From Impatiens glandulifera (Eukaryota > Streptophyta > Magnoliopsida > Ericales > Balsaminaceae), in the NCBI RefSeq assembly GCF_907164915.1, contig NC_061863.1:45605382-45669381 (forward strand): a stretch of 64,000 nt of DNA. Reading direction: 5' to 3'. Positions 49,939 to 63,800 of the stretch are shown in pieces (the stretch's first letter is position 1; the number at the start of each line of letters is the position of its first letter). The position numbers were made by a program, and so were the translations under genes. The notes beneath the pieces were generated by a model that worked only from the letters and a program-made list of their open reading frames with translations, was not told the origin of the DNA and did not search any database.

Positions 49939-51105
49939 AATTGTGGCGGAGAGGAAACGTGCACAATGGTGAAAAAACTAATGGATAAGATCAAGTGTAT
50001 GCGGAGACAAAACTTCTATAAGAATCGTTGACATCGAGCGCGGCCTCCGGCGATCGCCCTGTTCGACCGGAAAAGATGAATGAAATGACGTCATTTCGTT
50101 TAATAGAAACGCATTGTTGCTTTTTGTTGGAGATCTGTTAGCGTTCGGGCGTCTAGGCTAACGGGGTTAGTTGTCCTTAGCAATGGCAAGGGGTACCCTA
50201 CCCGCCGGGTAGTGAAGTACCCATCCATAAACTCAACTTTTATTGTATTACCTGACCCCGAACCCAATGAGTATTTATACTTCTATCCCCATTCCCGATT
50301 TATCGGATACCCAATCTTTGACGGGTACCCCATTACCCGATTAAAAAACTTACAAGATTATAAAGATCGTAGAAAAAAACATAACTTTAATAATTTTAAA
50401 TTAGTAATATGTATAAATGTTAAAAATACAAATAAAATCATATTTACCTACATATTTATTTTGTAGATCTTAAAAAAAAGATAAACTAGAGTATAAAACA
50501 AAAAAAACTGAAAAAAGTTAGAGGATGAATATGAAGAATGATGAGAGATAAACAATATTTTTGTAATAAAATAAAAGTTGAAGTTTATGTAGAGAAATAT
50601 ATTTTTTGGGGAATATACAAAATTTAAAGTTGGTGTATAGTGTAATTATGAATATGTTTGGAATGGAGTATGGATAAGACCAAATTAAATGATGTATATT
50701 AATGATATATAATAATGACGAATTTGAAAAGTCACACATTAAACTAATAAAAAAATATTAATAGTTGGTTTCGTGTATCAGGTTTGGGTTTTGCACACTT
50801 TTCATCCCCGACCCCGTACTCCGACCAGGTACCCTTCTTCCCCTCCCCATGCCGACTCCGACCTTTGGACCCGATTTAACATATCCAAACACCGATCATC
50901 AGGTATCCACGGGTATCGGGCATACGGGTACCCACGGGTATCGGGCATACGGTTACCCATTGTCATCCCTAGTTGTCTCGTTAGTAATTCAGTGTGGCCC
51001 CGTGCGCATGTTTCCATTACATTCGGATGCGTGGTGTTCTCCTAGGCGCTGGATGAAAATCCAGCTCTGATTCGATGGCCCAGAATCATGCTACAACAAT
51101 TAAAC
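49939..51105. other. Insertion specific to unit B, containing a hAT element
   Basis: Relative to unit A (continuous at about 40420), unit B has about 1.17 kb of extra DNA here. Outside the hAT element it is unusually GC-rich (for example 50030-50070 with GAGCGCGGCCTCCGGCG), with no recognised gene. I could not identify its target duplication or termini. Confidence 0.6.
50176..50969. mobile_element. hAT-type non-autonomous element with 8-bp target duplication
   Basis: Termini CTTAGCAATGGCAAGGGGTACC and, inverted, GGGATGACAATGGGTAACC are flanked by TAGTTGTC on both sides (50168-50175 and 50970-50977). An 8-bp duplication is diagnostic of hAT elements. It has GC-rich ends with GGGTACCC/CGGGTA motifs and an AT-rich core, and no transposase ORF. 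Closest relative in this window is 3128-3605. Confidence 0.85.
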
Positions 51106-51689
51106 ATAATTTCGACCACACAAAATTATCAGTTTATATTTTTAATAAAAGAGTTATTTGAAATCGAATTTTAATCTCTTTTTTGCGTTTTTCTTCACCA
51201 AAAATTTTATAAAAATTATTTTTTGAAACATGTTAAAAATTATGCTCATTATTTTTATTTTTGGGTATTTGAGGTATTTATTTAATTATTTTAAATCATA
51301 AATTATACATAATTTATGCTTAAAATCAAAATTTCAACTCTTTTTTAGGTTTATTTTGGGTAAAATAAATACAATATTTTAACCTCTAATTATTCTTGAA
51401 ATTTTATTTAATTTTTCTCATTAGAGTTTAATTATTACAATAATTAATCCTAATTTAATTTTTAATTTATTTTTGAGTTATTTTAAACACAAAATATTAT
51501 TTTAATATTATTATAATTTAATAATATTTTTTTTTTTTTATAAATTAGGGTATTTCAAATTTTCATGTTTACGACAATAAATTATTATATATTTCATAAA
51601 TATATTTATTATATATAGCTAGTTAGACATGAGTTATATAATGAATAAATCTCTTTTAACTTTATTAATTATATAATTAATATAAAAAA

Positions 51690-52690
<1,001 letters not shown>

Positions 52691-53094
52691 TGTACCAACT
52701 CCGCCCTAGACAAGATTTGACGATTTTTACAATTTTTTGTTTAAGGAAGTTAGCAACCGACCCTTCATAACAATTGTCCCAAATTTAAATTTAACAAGTT
52801 TTTGTTGAAATTTCTACTATACTAACTCGAAAACAGTATATATTAGTTTTACTTCCAAACGAATCCTAATATACCTTGACACGTTTGCCGTTACTAAACT
52901 AGCTAGATATGAATAAAATGATTAATCTAAATAGTTGATAAAACCATACATACGTACACTCAATCTCTCGTACAATTAGGCCGGTGGGTCTAGCTAAACC
53001 AAACAAGTCATATGAATCAATTAAAATGCTTTAAGGTGAGTAGATACTTAAATAATTAAATGTTTCCAATTTAATTTAATTTAGAAAGTTGTAA

Positions 53095-53283
53095 TCTAAA
53101 AATCGCGACTCACACAAGAATCTTACTCTGTTATACAAAAAAAGACATGTCTGTTATACAAAAGGGACATCGTTGTTATACAAAATGGACCCTTAATCGG
53201 CGAAGTCCCTTTTGTATAACAGTCGTATCTTTTTTTATAACAGCGAGTTCCATTTGTTGTGCGTATCGCGATTTCAGACTCGC
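53095..53283. repeat. Foldback element with GTTATACAAAA arms
   Basis: Inverted arms: TCGCGA near 53103 and 53267, TGTTATACAAAAAAAGA against TCTTTTTTTATAACA, and an 18-bp perfect pair CTGTTATACAAAAGGGAC (53150-53167) with GTCCCTTTTGTATAACAG (53205-53222). The unit TGTTATACAAAA also recurs directly three times in the left arm. It looks like a small foldback or MITE; target duplication unresolved. Confidence 0.75.
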
Positions 53284-53289
53284 TCTCCC

Positions 53290-54836
53290 TATATTCCTCT
53301 ATTTATAATAATATAAAAATCAAACTTGTAAAGAGTTTTTTAACCTATTGATAAACAAATATGCTTAAACTTTTTTGAAAATGTAACCCTAATAAAAAAA
53401 GGGCTTAATGGGGACAGTCAGATGCCACAAACAGTGAGATCCATCCGTCCACCGTACGTTTGAAGGACAAATGCATATTCCTTTAAGTGCTTCCAATCCA
53501 ATAGTTTATTTATTTCCTAAGTAATTTTACATATGCCCACCATATTACAATTATAATTAATTAAACAACACAAAGATAATATAATAAATTCCTTTCCAAA
53601 ATCAATTCAATTAATCCCCACTACAGTATAAAAATATACAAATAATATCATCCCTTGCACTTTTTTCCCATTTAGTGGTAGTAGAAACTTGTATGAAAAT
53701 AAATTAAACATAACAAAAACAAAGAGACAAAAGCAATCAAAACTAAACTTTTTTTTTTTTTAAGTAATAAACATAGATGTTTTTAATGAGAATTACTTGT
53801 CATCTAAGAGAATATATATAAGTGAAAAAAAGACAATCGATCTATTTCTAGTTTTAACATGATACTCATACTCATGGTTAATTAATACCCGATTGAAATC
53901 TCGATGTTTAGATGATTAAATAATAATATCAGCATTGACATAACTCAATAATTTAGATTTTTTGGAAAAGAATCTTAACAGTAATAACCCATAATCTCAT
54001 TGTTAACTAATTAAAATATTCATTAAATTGTAAGTGGAAGTATAAGCTAGATACCACCATGGCCATGACCATTACCTTTTCATTTCCAATTATGAAACAA
54101 CAGTTACTTTTCATTTGTTTATTTTCTAATCACAATCATCATTAAATTAAACAAATTCATAATTAACAAAGAGTGGTAAGAAAGACTCTTTGTCATCTAT
54201 GAATTAACCTCATATCAAAAGGTAATTGGGACGTCGCACTAATCAGCAGGATCTCACCAGTCACCACCTCAAAGTGGAATGGATAATGGTTTATCTTTTA
54301 GACAAGAATGATGATATTTTGACCCAAAAGTCATAAACAGATAAATTTGTTTAATAACTTTTGTACCAAGTAACTTATTGGGTCCTTAGAAGGTGCTAAA
54401 GATCAAGTGGGTGATGCCAAATATCTTATCAAATAAATTAATACGACCTCGACCCGAGAAAATTGATTGAATTGTTAAGATTGGGACAATCTTACTTTTG
54501 CCTTTCAATAATGCAGAGGTGAGGTCCCATTTCTTTTCTGGTTTGGTGCCTATCAGTCTTATCAATGTTGAATACATAAAGATGATCAAAAGGCTGATAG
54601 CTGCCCATTACACAAAGAAGAAAGGAAGAGATTAGATAGATCTTTGGCTTCTTCTTTTTGTTTTTTCAAAAAAGTTCTTATCCTCTTTCTCACTAGAGCC
54701 GGCCATGGGCAAGAACAGAACGATACAAGCTATGGGGGGTCCCAAAAGTTGGGATAATTAAGATACATTACATACATACAATTAATGTCACAAGTACAAA
54801 TCTTTAAGCATATAACAACAATTAATGATGGAACAA
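53290..54836. other. Intergenic, DGK 3' flank
   Basis: No gene was recognised. The part next to 54836 should include the DGK 3'UTR. A 67-residue minus-strand ORF at 54386-54589 has no recognisable family and is not called. The remainder is AT-rich. Confidence 0.55.
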
Positions 54837-57049
54837 CTAGGATGATATTGCAGCAGCATTAAGCATAACAGATTTATATTGCACAAGTTTGATATCAATG
54901 AAGGTGGAGTAGTCTTGTTGCAATGGCTGCTTCCAGGGCTCACCATCCATCTGCATATAAGCCTTTTTCCATTCCCCTCCTCTGAATTCGAACCTTATAG
55001 CTGCAGCCTGAGCCAAATGTTTAGCCGAAATAAGTTTAACCATAACTAAAGATGCATGCCATCCTTGCTTCAACCCAAATACTTCTATTAGACCATCATC
55101 CACATGAGGTTCGATAAAACCTTTCTTCTCCATGTATTCCGGTTGCAAATTCCCCCATGGGTTTCTTCCGCTCGCGTAATTGTTCAGATTTATCACCACT
55201 ATTGACCTCACAGTTGAAGGAATTGTTATCTGCTCCCAATCAGAACAGTTTACTTTCTTTATGAACATCCTCAATATGTTCCCTAATCCCCTGCAAACCA
55301 CACTCTAGCTACTAAGATTTGAAAATGGGCTCGAACCCCACAAACTTTTTAGTGGATTCTGATTGTTAGTAGTACCTTAGATTAGGATTATTGATGCATG
55401 GTGTGAAGAACCATCCCTGAGTACAGCTGTAGCTGGAATAAATCATCTTGTTGGAAATGGGACCTTGAGCCAAATAAGGTTTTTCGTTGCGTAAATGGTG
55501 GAAACCGTAAGCAACTTGAGCGTCCATTCCTACGCTGAAATAGTTGTAAAATGTCCCTTCGTAGGACCGACCACACACTTCCTCTCCCTGCTGCTCCTGC
55601 TGTTGCTGATGATCTGAATAAGAGGAAGATGATGGCTTGAGAGAATGAGGCGGATCCACAAGTTCCCCACCCGGCATTGAAATCGATACATGCCAGCTAT
55701 CCAAACGACAAACAGAACTCGTGCAGACTTTGTCGAGAGTACTTTTCACAGCTGAATTCCAGTTGTAAGGAAATGAACCGCCCTGTTCATGACATAGATC
55801 AACAACACACAGCTCTTATCAGTTTTCAGTTTTCACCCACATACATAATTTCTTCTGTTACAAGTTAGATAGATTCTCACCCAACCAAAGCTTCTAGACA
55901 GGTCATTTCCAGTGCCAAGAGGCATAATCGCGGTTGGAGGAACGGGTTCGCGTTTTTGCTTGATAAGAACACCAAGACAACTCAGGACCCAACCGACCGT
56001 GCCATCACCTCCTGCTACCTGCATACCAATTTCACGCCAATTCAAATAGACTGAACAATTTGTTCATAACCATAATCAATGTGCTATGTGTGATGACAGG
56101 TCCAGAGTAACATGATTTTGGGCCAGTTTTTCTAATGAATAGAGGATTCTAGAATAAGGACAATTAAATCAAAGGGGGCACTACCACTAACTTCTTATTC
56201 TTCCTTCCGTATGTTGAAGCTGATATATGGCAATGTCATCTCGTTCAACTTAGGTCTCAATCTCAAGCTACCAACACTACCATCTTTATATGTCATGATA
56301 TGTAGATTCAACATGGGGAAGGAAGAACAATTGAAAGGCAGTGCAGAAACAGATGTATTACACAAATATAACATATCTATAGATTGATTATATACTACTT
56401 ATTCTACAATCCTCTGTTAGTTAGGAAACTAGACCCAAAGTCATGTTAGAACATAAGCTTACCACAATCCTGAGTTTCTCCCGAGTCTCTTTTGCACATG
56501 AATCACCAAGATCGGCCATCTTTTCTAGACAACCCAATCCGTATTCAACAAACTCATGAGGCTTCACGGATTGAAGATCCAAAACCTAACAAACAAACAA
56601 ACAAAAACAAAAGGAGGGTAATGTTAAAGACACATGATCAAATGTGGTAGATTTAACAGAAAAAATCACGTAATAGATAAAGAGAGAGAGAGAGAGAGAG
56701 AGGATTGGACCTGTTCTTCGCCCATTAATTCCTGAAGACGATGCTTCAACTTCGGCCCATGTCGGCCGCCGCTGTTGGAATTGATGAAGACCACCAATGG
56801 GGATTCACATGACTGAGGAGACTCATCTTCGCTCTTCAAAACAGAGGACAAGTAACGTTCGCTGACTCCTGCGACGTCTTTTGACTCAATGGATTCACGA
56901 AACGCGAGACGGAGATATTGGGGCATCGCGATTCTCATGCGTAGTTCCTCCTTCTGAATCTTTATCCCAGCGATTGTACATCCCTTAATCGAATCGATAA
57001 CAGACGACCTTCCTGATGACCGACTAACTCTTTTCTTTGGCGTATCCAT
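54837..57049 (-). CDS. Diacylglycerol kinase, plant cluster II type, 5 exons
   Basis: Minus-strand exons 56711-57049, 56463-56585, 55881-56018, 55376-55782 and 54837-55290 join with GT/AG junctions to 486 residues, close to Arabidopsis DGK3, DGK4 and DGK7. It phosphorylates diacylglycerol to phosphatidic acid in lipid signalling. The catalytic domain starts [13 protein letters not shown] (83-95), has the ATP-binding [15 protein letters not shown] (156-170) and [15 protein letters not shown] (187-201). The accessory domain shows [19 protein letters not shown] (280-298) and continues to the C-terminus. There are no C1 domains or membrane segment, unlike cluster I enzymes. A Ser/Gln-rich linker (251-266) is inserted in exon 4. 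Intron 1 has a GA run (about 56681-56702) next to its donor. The gene looks intact. Confidence 0.95.
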
Positions 57050-59650
57050 TATATTATGTACTCTTATTCTATTTCAGATTACTTGGGAAAGTCGTAATCT
57101 TTAAAGCAGATTTCATAAAACCCAGATTTCTTAAAGAGAGAATAACGCGTATGGGTTTAAACGCGGTGATGTTTTTTAGGAATAAACCGACATGAGAATA
57201 AACGAAATGGGCCGGCGGCGGTAATGACTGCCGCCGGAAGTTACAGTTGAATTTTCAGGCTTTGTTTGGTTTGGCAGTTGACTGTAACCGCAATCTAATG
57301 AAAAGTATTTATGTTTTTAAGAAAATAAAATATGTCATATTTTTCTTTTTATGACTTTTCTTTATTACTAACAAAACGTTTGTGGGCCCCGCAATAAAAT
57401 AAAAAACAAAATATCTACAACTATGATGTTTACTTTTTATTTTATTTGAAATAATTTATTTTATTTTTATAAAATTTAAATTTTACATAATTTAATTATA
57501 TTAAGTAAGATCTTTTACAAAAATAAATAATAAAAGAATTCTAAGTAAGTCATAATCAAACAAGCTCTTATAGCTGGTTGGCTGGCTTATAAGTGCCTTA
57601 TTGGGTAGAGTAGGGATGTGTCTAAAAGTTTATTTAATTTTTTCTATCAATTTTATATAATTTTAATATAAACAAATTATTAAACTATAATTGATGATTT
57701 GATTGAATAATTTAATTATTTTTCTTCAAATTATAAAATTAATTGATTTCTCATTTTAATATAATGTATGACTGAAATATATCTAACTAGCTAGAGATAA
57801 AATGAGAATAATGTGAATATATTTGAAACTATTTAAATAAATAAGAAAATAAAATGTTAAAATAATAATAATAATAATAATAATAATGTCCCAACCAACT
57901 AAATAGGTTGAATAGGTAAGATGTTAGATGAGTATAATTAATTTGGAATTTATAGCATGCCTCCCCATCCGTCACCAAATTAAATCTTATAAGAAAAGAT
58001 TGGGAATATTAATTTGCATCAATAAATGTTCAGAATTAAACTTAAATAATCCAAACATAACAAAGGTAAGTGTTTCTAAAAAAAGAATATTAATTTTTAA
58101 TAAAATTTCTTTAAATGGTCTTATATTAAGGATTTCTTTATTTAAAAAAAAAATTAAGAGAGAGAAAAAATATATAATAATATCGATAATTTTAAAGAGA
58201 TAATAATTACTATAATAAAAAAAACTTAAATATATTAATATATATAAATAAAATATAATATAATAATTTAAAATAAAATGTATTTTAATATTTTGGTTAA
58301 TAAATTTAGTGAGGTAAATAATGTAATTATGAGAGGGGAGTGAAATAATGTTTGATTTGGTTAGAGTTATTTAATAAACCAAACAATGCCCAAGATATAA
58401 TTTTTAAAATTTTAAAATTTTGTAATTTTATAATCATAAAATAGACTAATATTATTATTTAGATAAATTCTTATATTTTTAAATTTAAAAATAAATAATA
58501 ATTTATATTTATAAATTAAAAAATATATATTACATATTCAAATAAATAAATTATTATCATTAATTTTTTAACTATATTTTAGTGTTATATATATTTTTTT
58601 AAGTACTTAATTATATATATAATTAATATTTATTTGAAATAAACTTGTAAAATTAAAAATAAATTTTAAATTTTATAAATTTACAAATAGCTAACCATTT
58701 TAAATAAATATGAAATAACAAACAGCATGAGAACTCAGTTCATTTGGGCCTAAAACATATTAAGCCTTTTTACTATTATTCCATTGGACTAAGAGTCACC
58801 GGCCCAAAATAATACATTAAAAAGCTTCAACTTATAAATAAAAATCCAGCCGTCTCTATTTATTTAGGAATGTTACCATTATAAGTGACCTCAAAAATTT
58901 CTAATATTTATTTACAATTTGTTTTGTAAAGTGTCATTTATTTTTATTTTTTTAATTTAAAAAATTTGCATGGCCCAATAGTTATGACTATTTTTAATAT
59001 ATTGGTCTATTAATCACTATATTTACCCTTATAATGGACTATACTATGAAATTTTCATTCATTTTGAACAATTAACAAATATTTGACAATGATGCTCTTA
59101 TTACACACTAATGTTTAGATAATATTATTAGAGTGGATAGTGCAAACACTTTTGTCAAGTTGTATATAAAAAAATCATGTGAAATTGGGACATTCTCATA
59201 TCTTTCACAGGAATAAAGATGGATTAGTTAATGGAATATTCTCCTTATTATAACTTAAGGTCAATCAAAATCATTTATTTAGAAATTAAGGTAATCATCA
59301 ATCAATTGTGGAAAAGACATAGTCACACTTTAAAGGATTTGACCACCATATAAACCATTGGATGATTTAAAATAAAAGAAACTAATGGCTGTTCAATATA
59401 ATAATAAAAATATAACATTGGTGGTTATCCCAACCAACTTAATTTTAGCCCTAATTTAATACAAATAGAGATTTGATAAATAACTAAATAAATTAGAGAA
59501 ATTATTTATTTATCTCTTATTAATTAGGTTAAATATAATAATTAATTTATAAGTTTTCTCAAATTACTTATCTTTTCTATTACTATTATAAATATTATAA
59601 ATAGATAAACTATGGTAAAGATTACTCATTCAATCGATAATATTATTTCA
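57050..59650. other. DGK upstream region and AT-rich intergenic DNA
   Basis: The first 200 bp should hold the DGK promoter; no clear TATA box was seen. Further on, 57255-57567 has ends resembling Harbinger-type MITE termini (GGCTTTGTTTGGTTTGGC, and inverse of AATCAAACAAGCTC), and 58340-58395 has a similar one (TTTGGTTTATTAAATAACTC on the minus strand). An (AAT)n run is at 57862-57887. No gene is recognised. The part next to 59650 may include the copia leader, but no primer-binding site was confirmed. Confidence 0.45.
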
Positions 59651-59658
59651 ATTTTTCA

Positions 59659-60921
59659 ATGAAAGACCAATATCACTTCTCAATTCTACCCATAATACTT
59701 GGAAGTGTAAAACATGATAAACATAATTATATCTATTGGAAATCACAAGTTACTCCAATCATGATAGGTTATGATTTTATGGATATAGTAGAAGGAAATC
59801 TTGAAACTCCTCTTAAATTTATTCAAGAAACAAATGATCAAAATAATACAATTCAAATCAAGAATACAAAATTTAAACAATGATGTATCCAAGATCAAAG
59901 GGTACTTGCATGGCTCTTTTTAACATTAACCGACGAGATTCGTCAACAAGTCTCAAAATCATCTTCGGCGCAAGAACTTTGGGAAACCCTAGAGAAAATC
60001 TATGTTTCTCAATCAAAGAGTCGACTATTTCAGTTACAGATTCAACTCCTAAACGCACACAAATATAGTGACTCTCTTCTTAACTTCATTCAACATATCA
60101 AAAACATGTCAGATGCACGTATCGCTACCAGACAATATGTTTCTAATCAAAATCTGCAACTAACTCTACTCAACGGGCTTGGAGACGAGTTCGAGTCGAT
60201 TATATGTGCTCTAACTTCTGGACAAGATCTATCGTTTAATGAGATGACAGACATCCTTCTAAATCATGAACAACGACTCATGTTCAAGAAAAGAAAATTC
60301 CATTATGAAAATATTTCGCCCTCAAACGTTTCGGCGAATGTTGCTTATATTTATGGGCATGGAGGCGAAAAGAACCAAAGACAGAACCGAGACAATAATC
60401 ATCCGCAATGTAATATTTGTCATAAAATTGGTCATCGCTCTGAAAGTTGTTTTTATAATTCATCTTGTCAAATATGTAATGTACAAGGACATAGTTCTCT
60501 TAAGTGCCCTCATTTTAATCCTTCTACAAATTCTACGATAATGTTAGTTACATCGTCTACTATTGTAGATCCCACTTAGTGTCCAGATTCAGGTGCTACT
60601 AACCATATTACTTCTAATCTTAATAATCTACACTTACATGCTCCTTATACAGGTACTCAAACTATTAAAGTCGGAAATGATATGTCAATAAATATTTATA
60701 ATATTGGTACCACTAAAATTTTAAATCAACAAAATTCTCTCTACTTACGTAATATTTTACACGTTCCAGATATTACTAAAATTTTGATGAGTGTCGCGAG
60801 ATTTTTATCGGATAATAATATATTTTTTGAATTTTACCCGAATGTTTGTCTTATTAAAGACCGAGATACGAAGATAGTGCTTCTTAAGAGATTACTCAAG
60901 GACAAACTTTATTTCATTTGA
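59659..60921 (+). pseudogene. Copia gag and protease, one frame with nonsense codons
   Basis: A single reading frame runs through the whole segment, interrupted only by TGA at 59881 and TAG at 60577 before its final TGA at 60919. Gag has the NYIYWKSQVTPIM motif and two CCHC zinc knuckles (CNICHKIGHRSESC and CQICNVQGHSSLKC at about 60409-60515). The protease motif follows the TAG directly as CPDSGATNHIT, with the catalytic Asp-Ser-Gly intact. Both stops are explicable as single changes of a tryptophan codon (TGG). Confidence 0.85.
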
Positions 60922-60960
60922 ACCTACTAAAAGTTTGTTTTCAACATGTTCTAATAAAAA

Positions 60961-61480
60961 GTGTTTATTGGTATTCGATCTCCGACTCAAATTTGGCATT
61001 CACGACTTGGACATCCTTCTAGCGCTACTACATCTTTAGTTATATCACACTTTAAATTTCCAGTTTCAGGTAGTAATACTATTTCTTTTTGTGAATTATT
61101 TCAACATGGGAAAACACATAAACTACCTTTTTCGACTTCAAAATCTAAATCTATAGCTCCTTTCGAACTAATTCATTCGGATGTTTGGGACCTGTTCCTG
61201 AATTTTCGTCTACTGCTTGTCGTTATTTCGTACATTTTGTGGATGATTTTAACAAATTCACATGGATATATCCGCTAAAGAAAAAGTCGGATGTTTTGAA
61301 TACGTTTATCAACTTTCTTCAACTTGTTGAAAATTTATTTATTCGTAAAATCAAAATAGTACAAACTGATTGGGGAGGAGAATATAGAAATTTAAAATCA
61401 TTAACGGATAATCATGATATTTTACATCGTTTATCTTGCCCACATACTAGTGAGAAAAACGGTATTGCTGAATAAAAAAT
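60961..61480 (+). pseudogene. Copia integrase remnant
   Basis: The zinc-binding part has WHSRLGHPS (both His) but reads FCELFQHGKTHK where CxxC is expected, so the second cysteine is lost. The first catalytic aspartate is in IHSDVWDL, then a frameshift near 61192, then FVHFVDDFNKFTWIYPLK and the second aspartate in IVQTDWGGEY. The glutamate region reads SEKNGIAE and is followed at once by a stop. Confidence 0.8.
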
Positions 61481-62084
61481 TTGTCATATTACAGAAACTG
61501 GTCTCACTTTATTGTCTCATGCATCTATGTCATTACATTATTGGAGTGAAGCTTTTGAAACAGCCACATGTATTATCAATCGTCTTCTTACTCTGACATT
61601 ACATCAACGTTAACCATTTGAGACTTTATTTAACTATTCTCCTGACTATGGTTTTTTAAGACATTTGGGTGTTATTGTTATCCACTCACACGACTGTACA
61701 ATCAACACAAACTCGATTTTCATACTACTAAATGCAGTTTCCTTGGTTACAGCTCATCTCACAAAAGTTATAAGTGTCTTCACATTCCGTCTGGACGAAT
61801 ATTTATCTCTCAATATTTCACTTTTGACGAACTCACTTTTCCTTTCAAAAGTAAGGACCTTGTGTATTTGTCTAAACCACAAGAAGATAATGAGACATCT
61901 CTTCCAACAACTATACTTAATTCATCAATACCACCTCTATTATCTTATATCACTTCATCGTCTTCACCATCACCCTCTTCGACCTCCACAACATCACCAA
62001 ACATTATCATTTTTTACTATTATCGTTCATTCAACACAACCAATTATCACAACAGTTAATGCACCTAAATCTTCTACTCATTAG

Positions 62085-62956
62085 ATGATCACACACAATA
62101 AAGCACAATATATGTCCTCATCAACTCTCACTACTACTTCTTCTGTTACTATACCTACATATTTGACAAAAACTAATAAGGATCCGCAATGGCGTCTTAC
62201 CATGAAAAATGAATATAATGTTCTTATTCAGAATAAAACATGGTCTCTTATTTCCCGTACACCATCTCATAATCTTGTTAGATGTAAATGAGTTTTCAAC
62301 TCAAGCATAAAGTTATCGGGTCTATTGATCGACATAAAGCATGTCTTGTGGCTAAAGGATTCCATCAACAACAAGGAATTGATTATAAAGAGACATTTAG
62401 TCATGTGGCAAAACCCACTACTATTCGTGTTATTCTTTCTTTGACAATATCTTATCAATGGTTCATTCATAAACTTGATATTTGTAATACATTTCTTCAC
62501 GGGTCTTTACAAGAAGAAGTACCACCCAGTTTTGTCCATCAAGATTTTCTTAATCATATATGCAAACTTCATAAAGCAATATACGGTCTTAAACAGTCTC
62601 CTCGTGCTTGGTATGTTACTCTCCGGACTGTTCTACTATCTTTTAATTTCATAGAATCGAAATCTAACATGGATCTCTTCACGTATCATGCACTTCAAAT
62701 AACCGCATACTTTTTAGTATATGTGGACGATATTATTCTCATAGGAAATTATAAATCGTTTCTAACAAAAATTATATTTCAATTAAATAAATTATTCTCT
62801 GTTAAAGATTTAGGTCAATTATATTACTTTTTTGGAATGAAAGTCACTCGTACCAAAGATGTCTTATTTCTTTCTCAATCCAAATATATTGACGATATTC
62901 TCACTCGGGCTGATATGCTTCAAGCAAAGCCATTACACACTAATAAAGATGAGTAA
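62085..62956 (+). pseudogene. Copia reverse transcriptase
   Basis: The start (62085-62291) contains DPQWRLTMKNEYNVLIQNKTW, then a frameshift. From 62288 on, one open frame of 222 residues has KACLVAKGFHQQQGIDYKETF, LDICNTFLHGSLQEEV, KAIYGLKQSPRAWY and the catalytic YVDDIILIGN, all intact in that part. It ends TAA after PLHTNKDE, where the RNase H domain would normally begin. Confidence 0.85.
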
Positions 62957-63800
62957 GGTTGTGTTTGATAAAACTTAAAATTAAGACCTAAATACTGAAT
63001 ACTAAATTTTAAGTACTTAATGACTAAAATATCAAGAAATAAAAATTAAATTAACAAACAGGAACATATTTAATATTTCATTTAGTTTGATAATATCTAA
63101 ACCTAACATATGAACAAATATATCTTGATTATTGTACCCTTATATATTACTCATATTAGTTAATAAAATTAATATAATATATTGAAGTATATAATTTAAT
63201 ATATTAAATAAAAAAATTAAAATAAATAATATATTTTATTATTTAGTATATATTAAATTATAATTTGTTAACGTAATATATATACAACTCCAGTTGCGTG
63301 ACGCATCTGAAACCCTATAAAATCATTTTTTTTCCATTTTTGATTTATTTTCTCTCTCATCTCGGTCTTCTCCGCTGTAAACTCTAATGGCGGAGAAGAC
63401 TTTCTCTTCTTTTCATCGGCGAAGAACACATCGAAGATGCACCATTCCACTATATTCAATGGCGTAGAGCGACGGAGAACTTCCAACGGCGAACTGCGGC
63501 TCCAACGACGAACTACGACGGCGGAAGATAAAATTTTCACTATATTCGTATATATTTTATGTTTATTTCGTTTATAGATGATTGTTTGTGTTTATTTCGT
63601 TTATAGAACGACATTGATTCGCCCTGATTCGTTGAATGCAGGTTGGTTGGTTGGTTGATTCGTATATGACTGTTGATAGGCTCTCAGGTTGGTTGTGTCA
63701 CGCAGTTGCGTCACGCTTAACATTTGATCTATGATAGTTTTTCTTCTCATGAGGCCATCTTGATTACTGATACCCTTAGATACAGGAATACTTTTAGAAA
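62957..63800. other. Sequence after the copia break
   Basis: 62957-63290 is AT-rich. It opens GGTTGTGTTTGATAAAACTTAAAA, similar to ends of small DNA transposons, but no matching inverse end was found. 63290-63550 is of more balanced composition. The word CAGTTGCGTGACGC near 63291 recurs as CAGTTGCGTCACGC near 63703. No gene is recognised. Confidence 0.4.

Larger units (their letters stand above)
59659..62956 (+). mobile_element. Second Ty1/copia element, truncated and decayed
   Basis: Plus-strand gag-pol in the order gag, protease, integrase, reverse transcriptase. It is broken by nonsense codons and frameshifts, and truncated just after reverse transcriptase; the RNase H domain and 3' LTR are missing at 62957, where unrelated sequence begins. 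No flanking LTR was confirmed. It differs from the minus-strand copia body at 27715-35705 in gag sequence and orientation, so it is a separate family. Confidence 0.85.

Noticed and set aside
54386..54589. 67-residue minus-strand ORF downstream of DGK
   Set aside because: No recognisable domain, ordinary length for chance, and it lies in the expected 3' flank of the DGK gene.
63268..63540. 90-residue minus-strand ORF near the window end
   Set aside because: Charged, low-information translation with no family resemblance and no supporting context.
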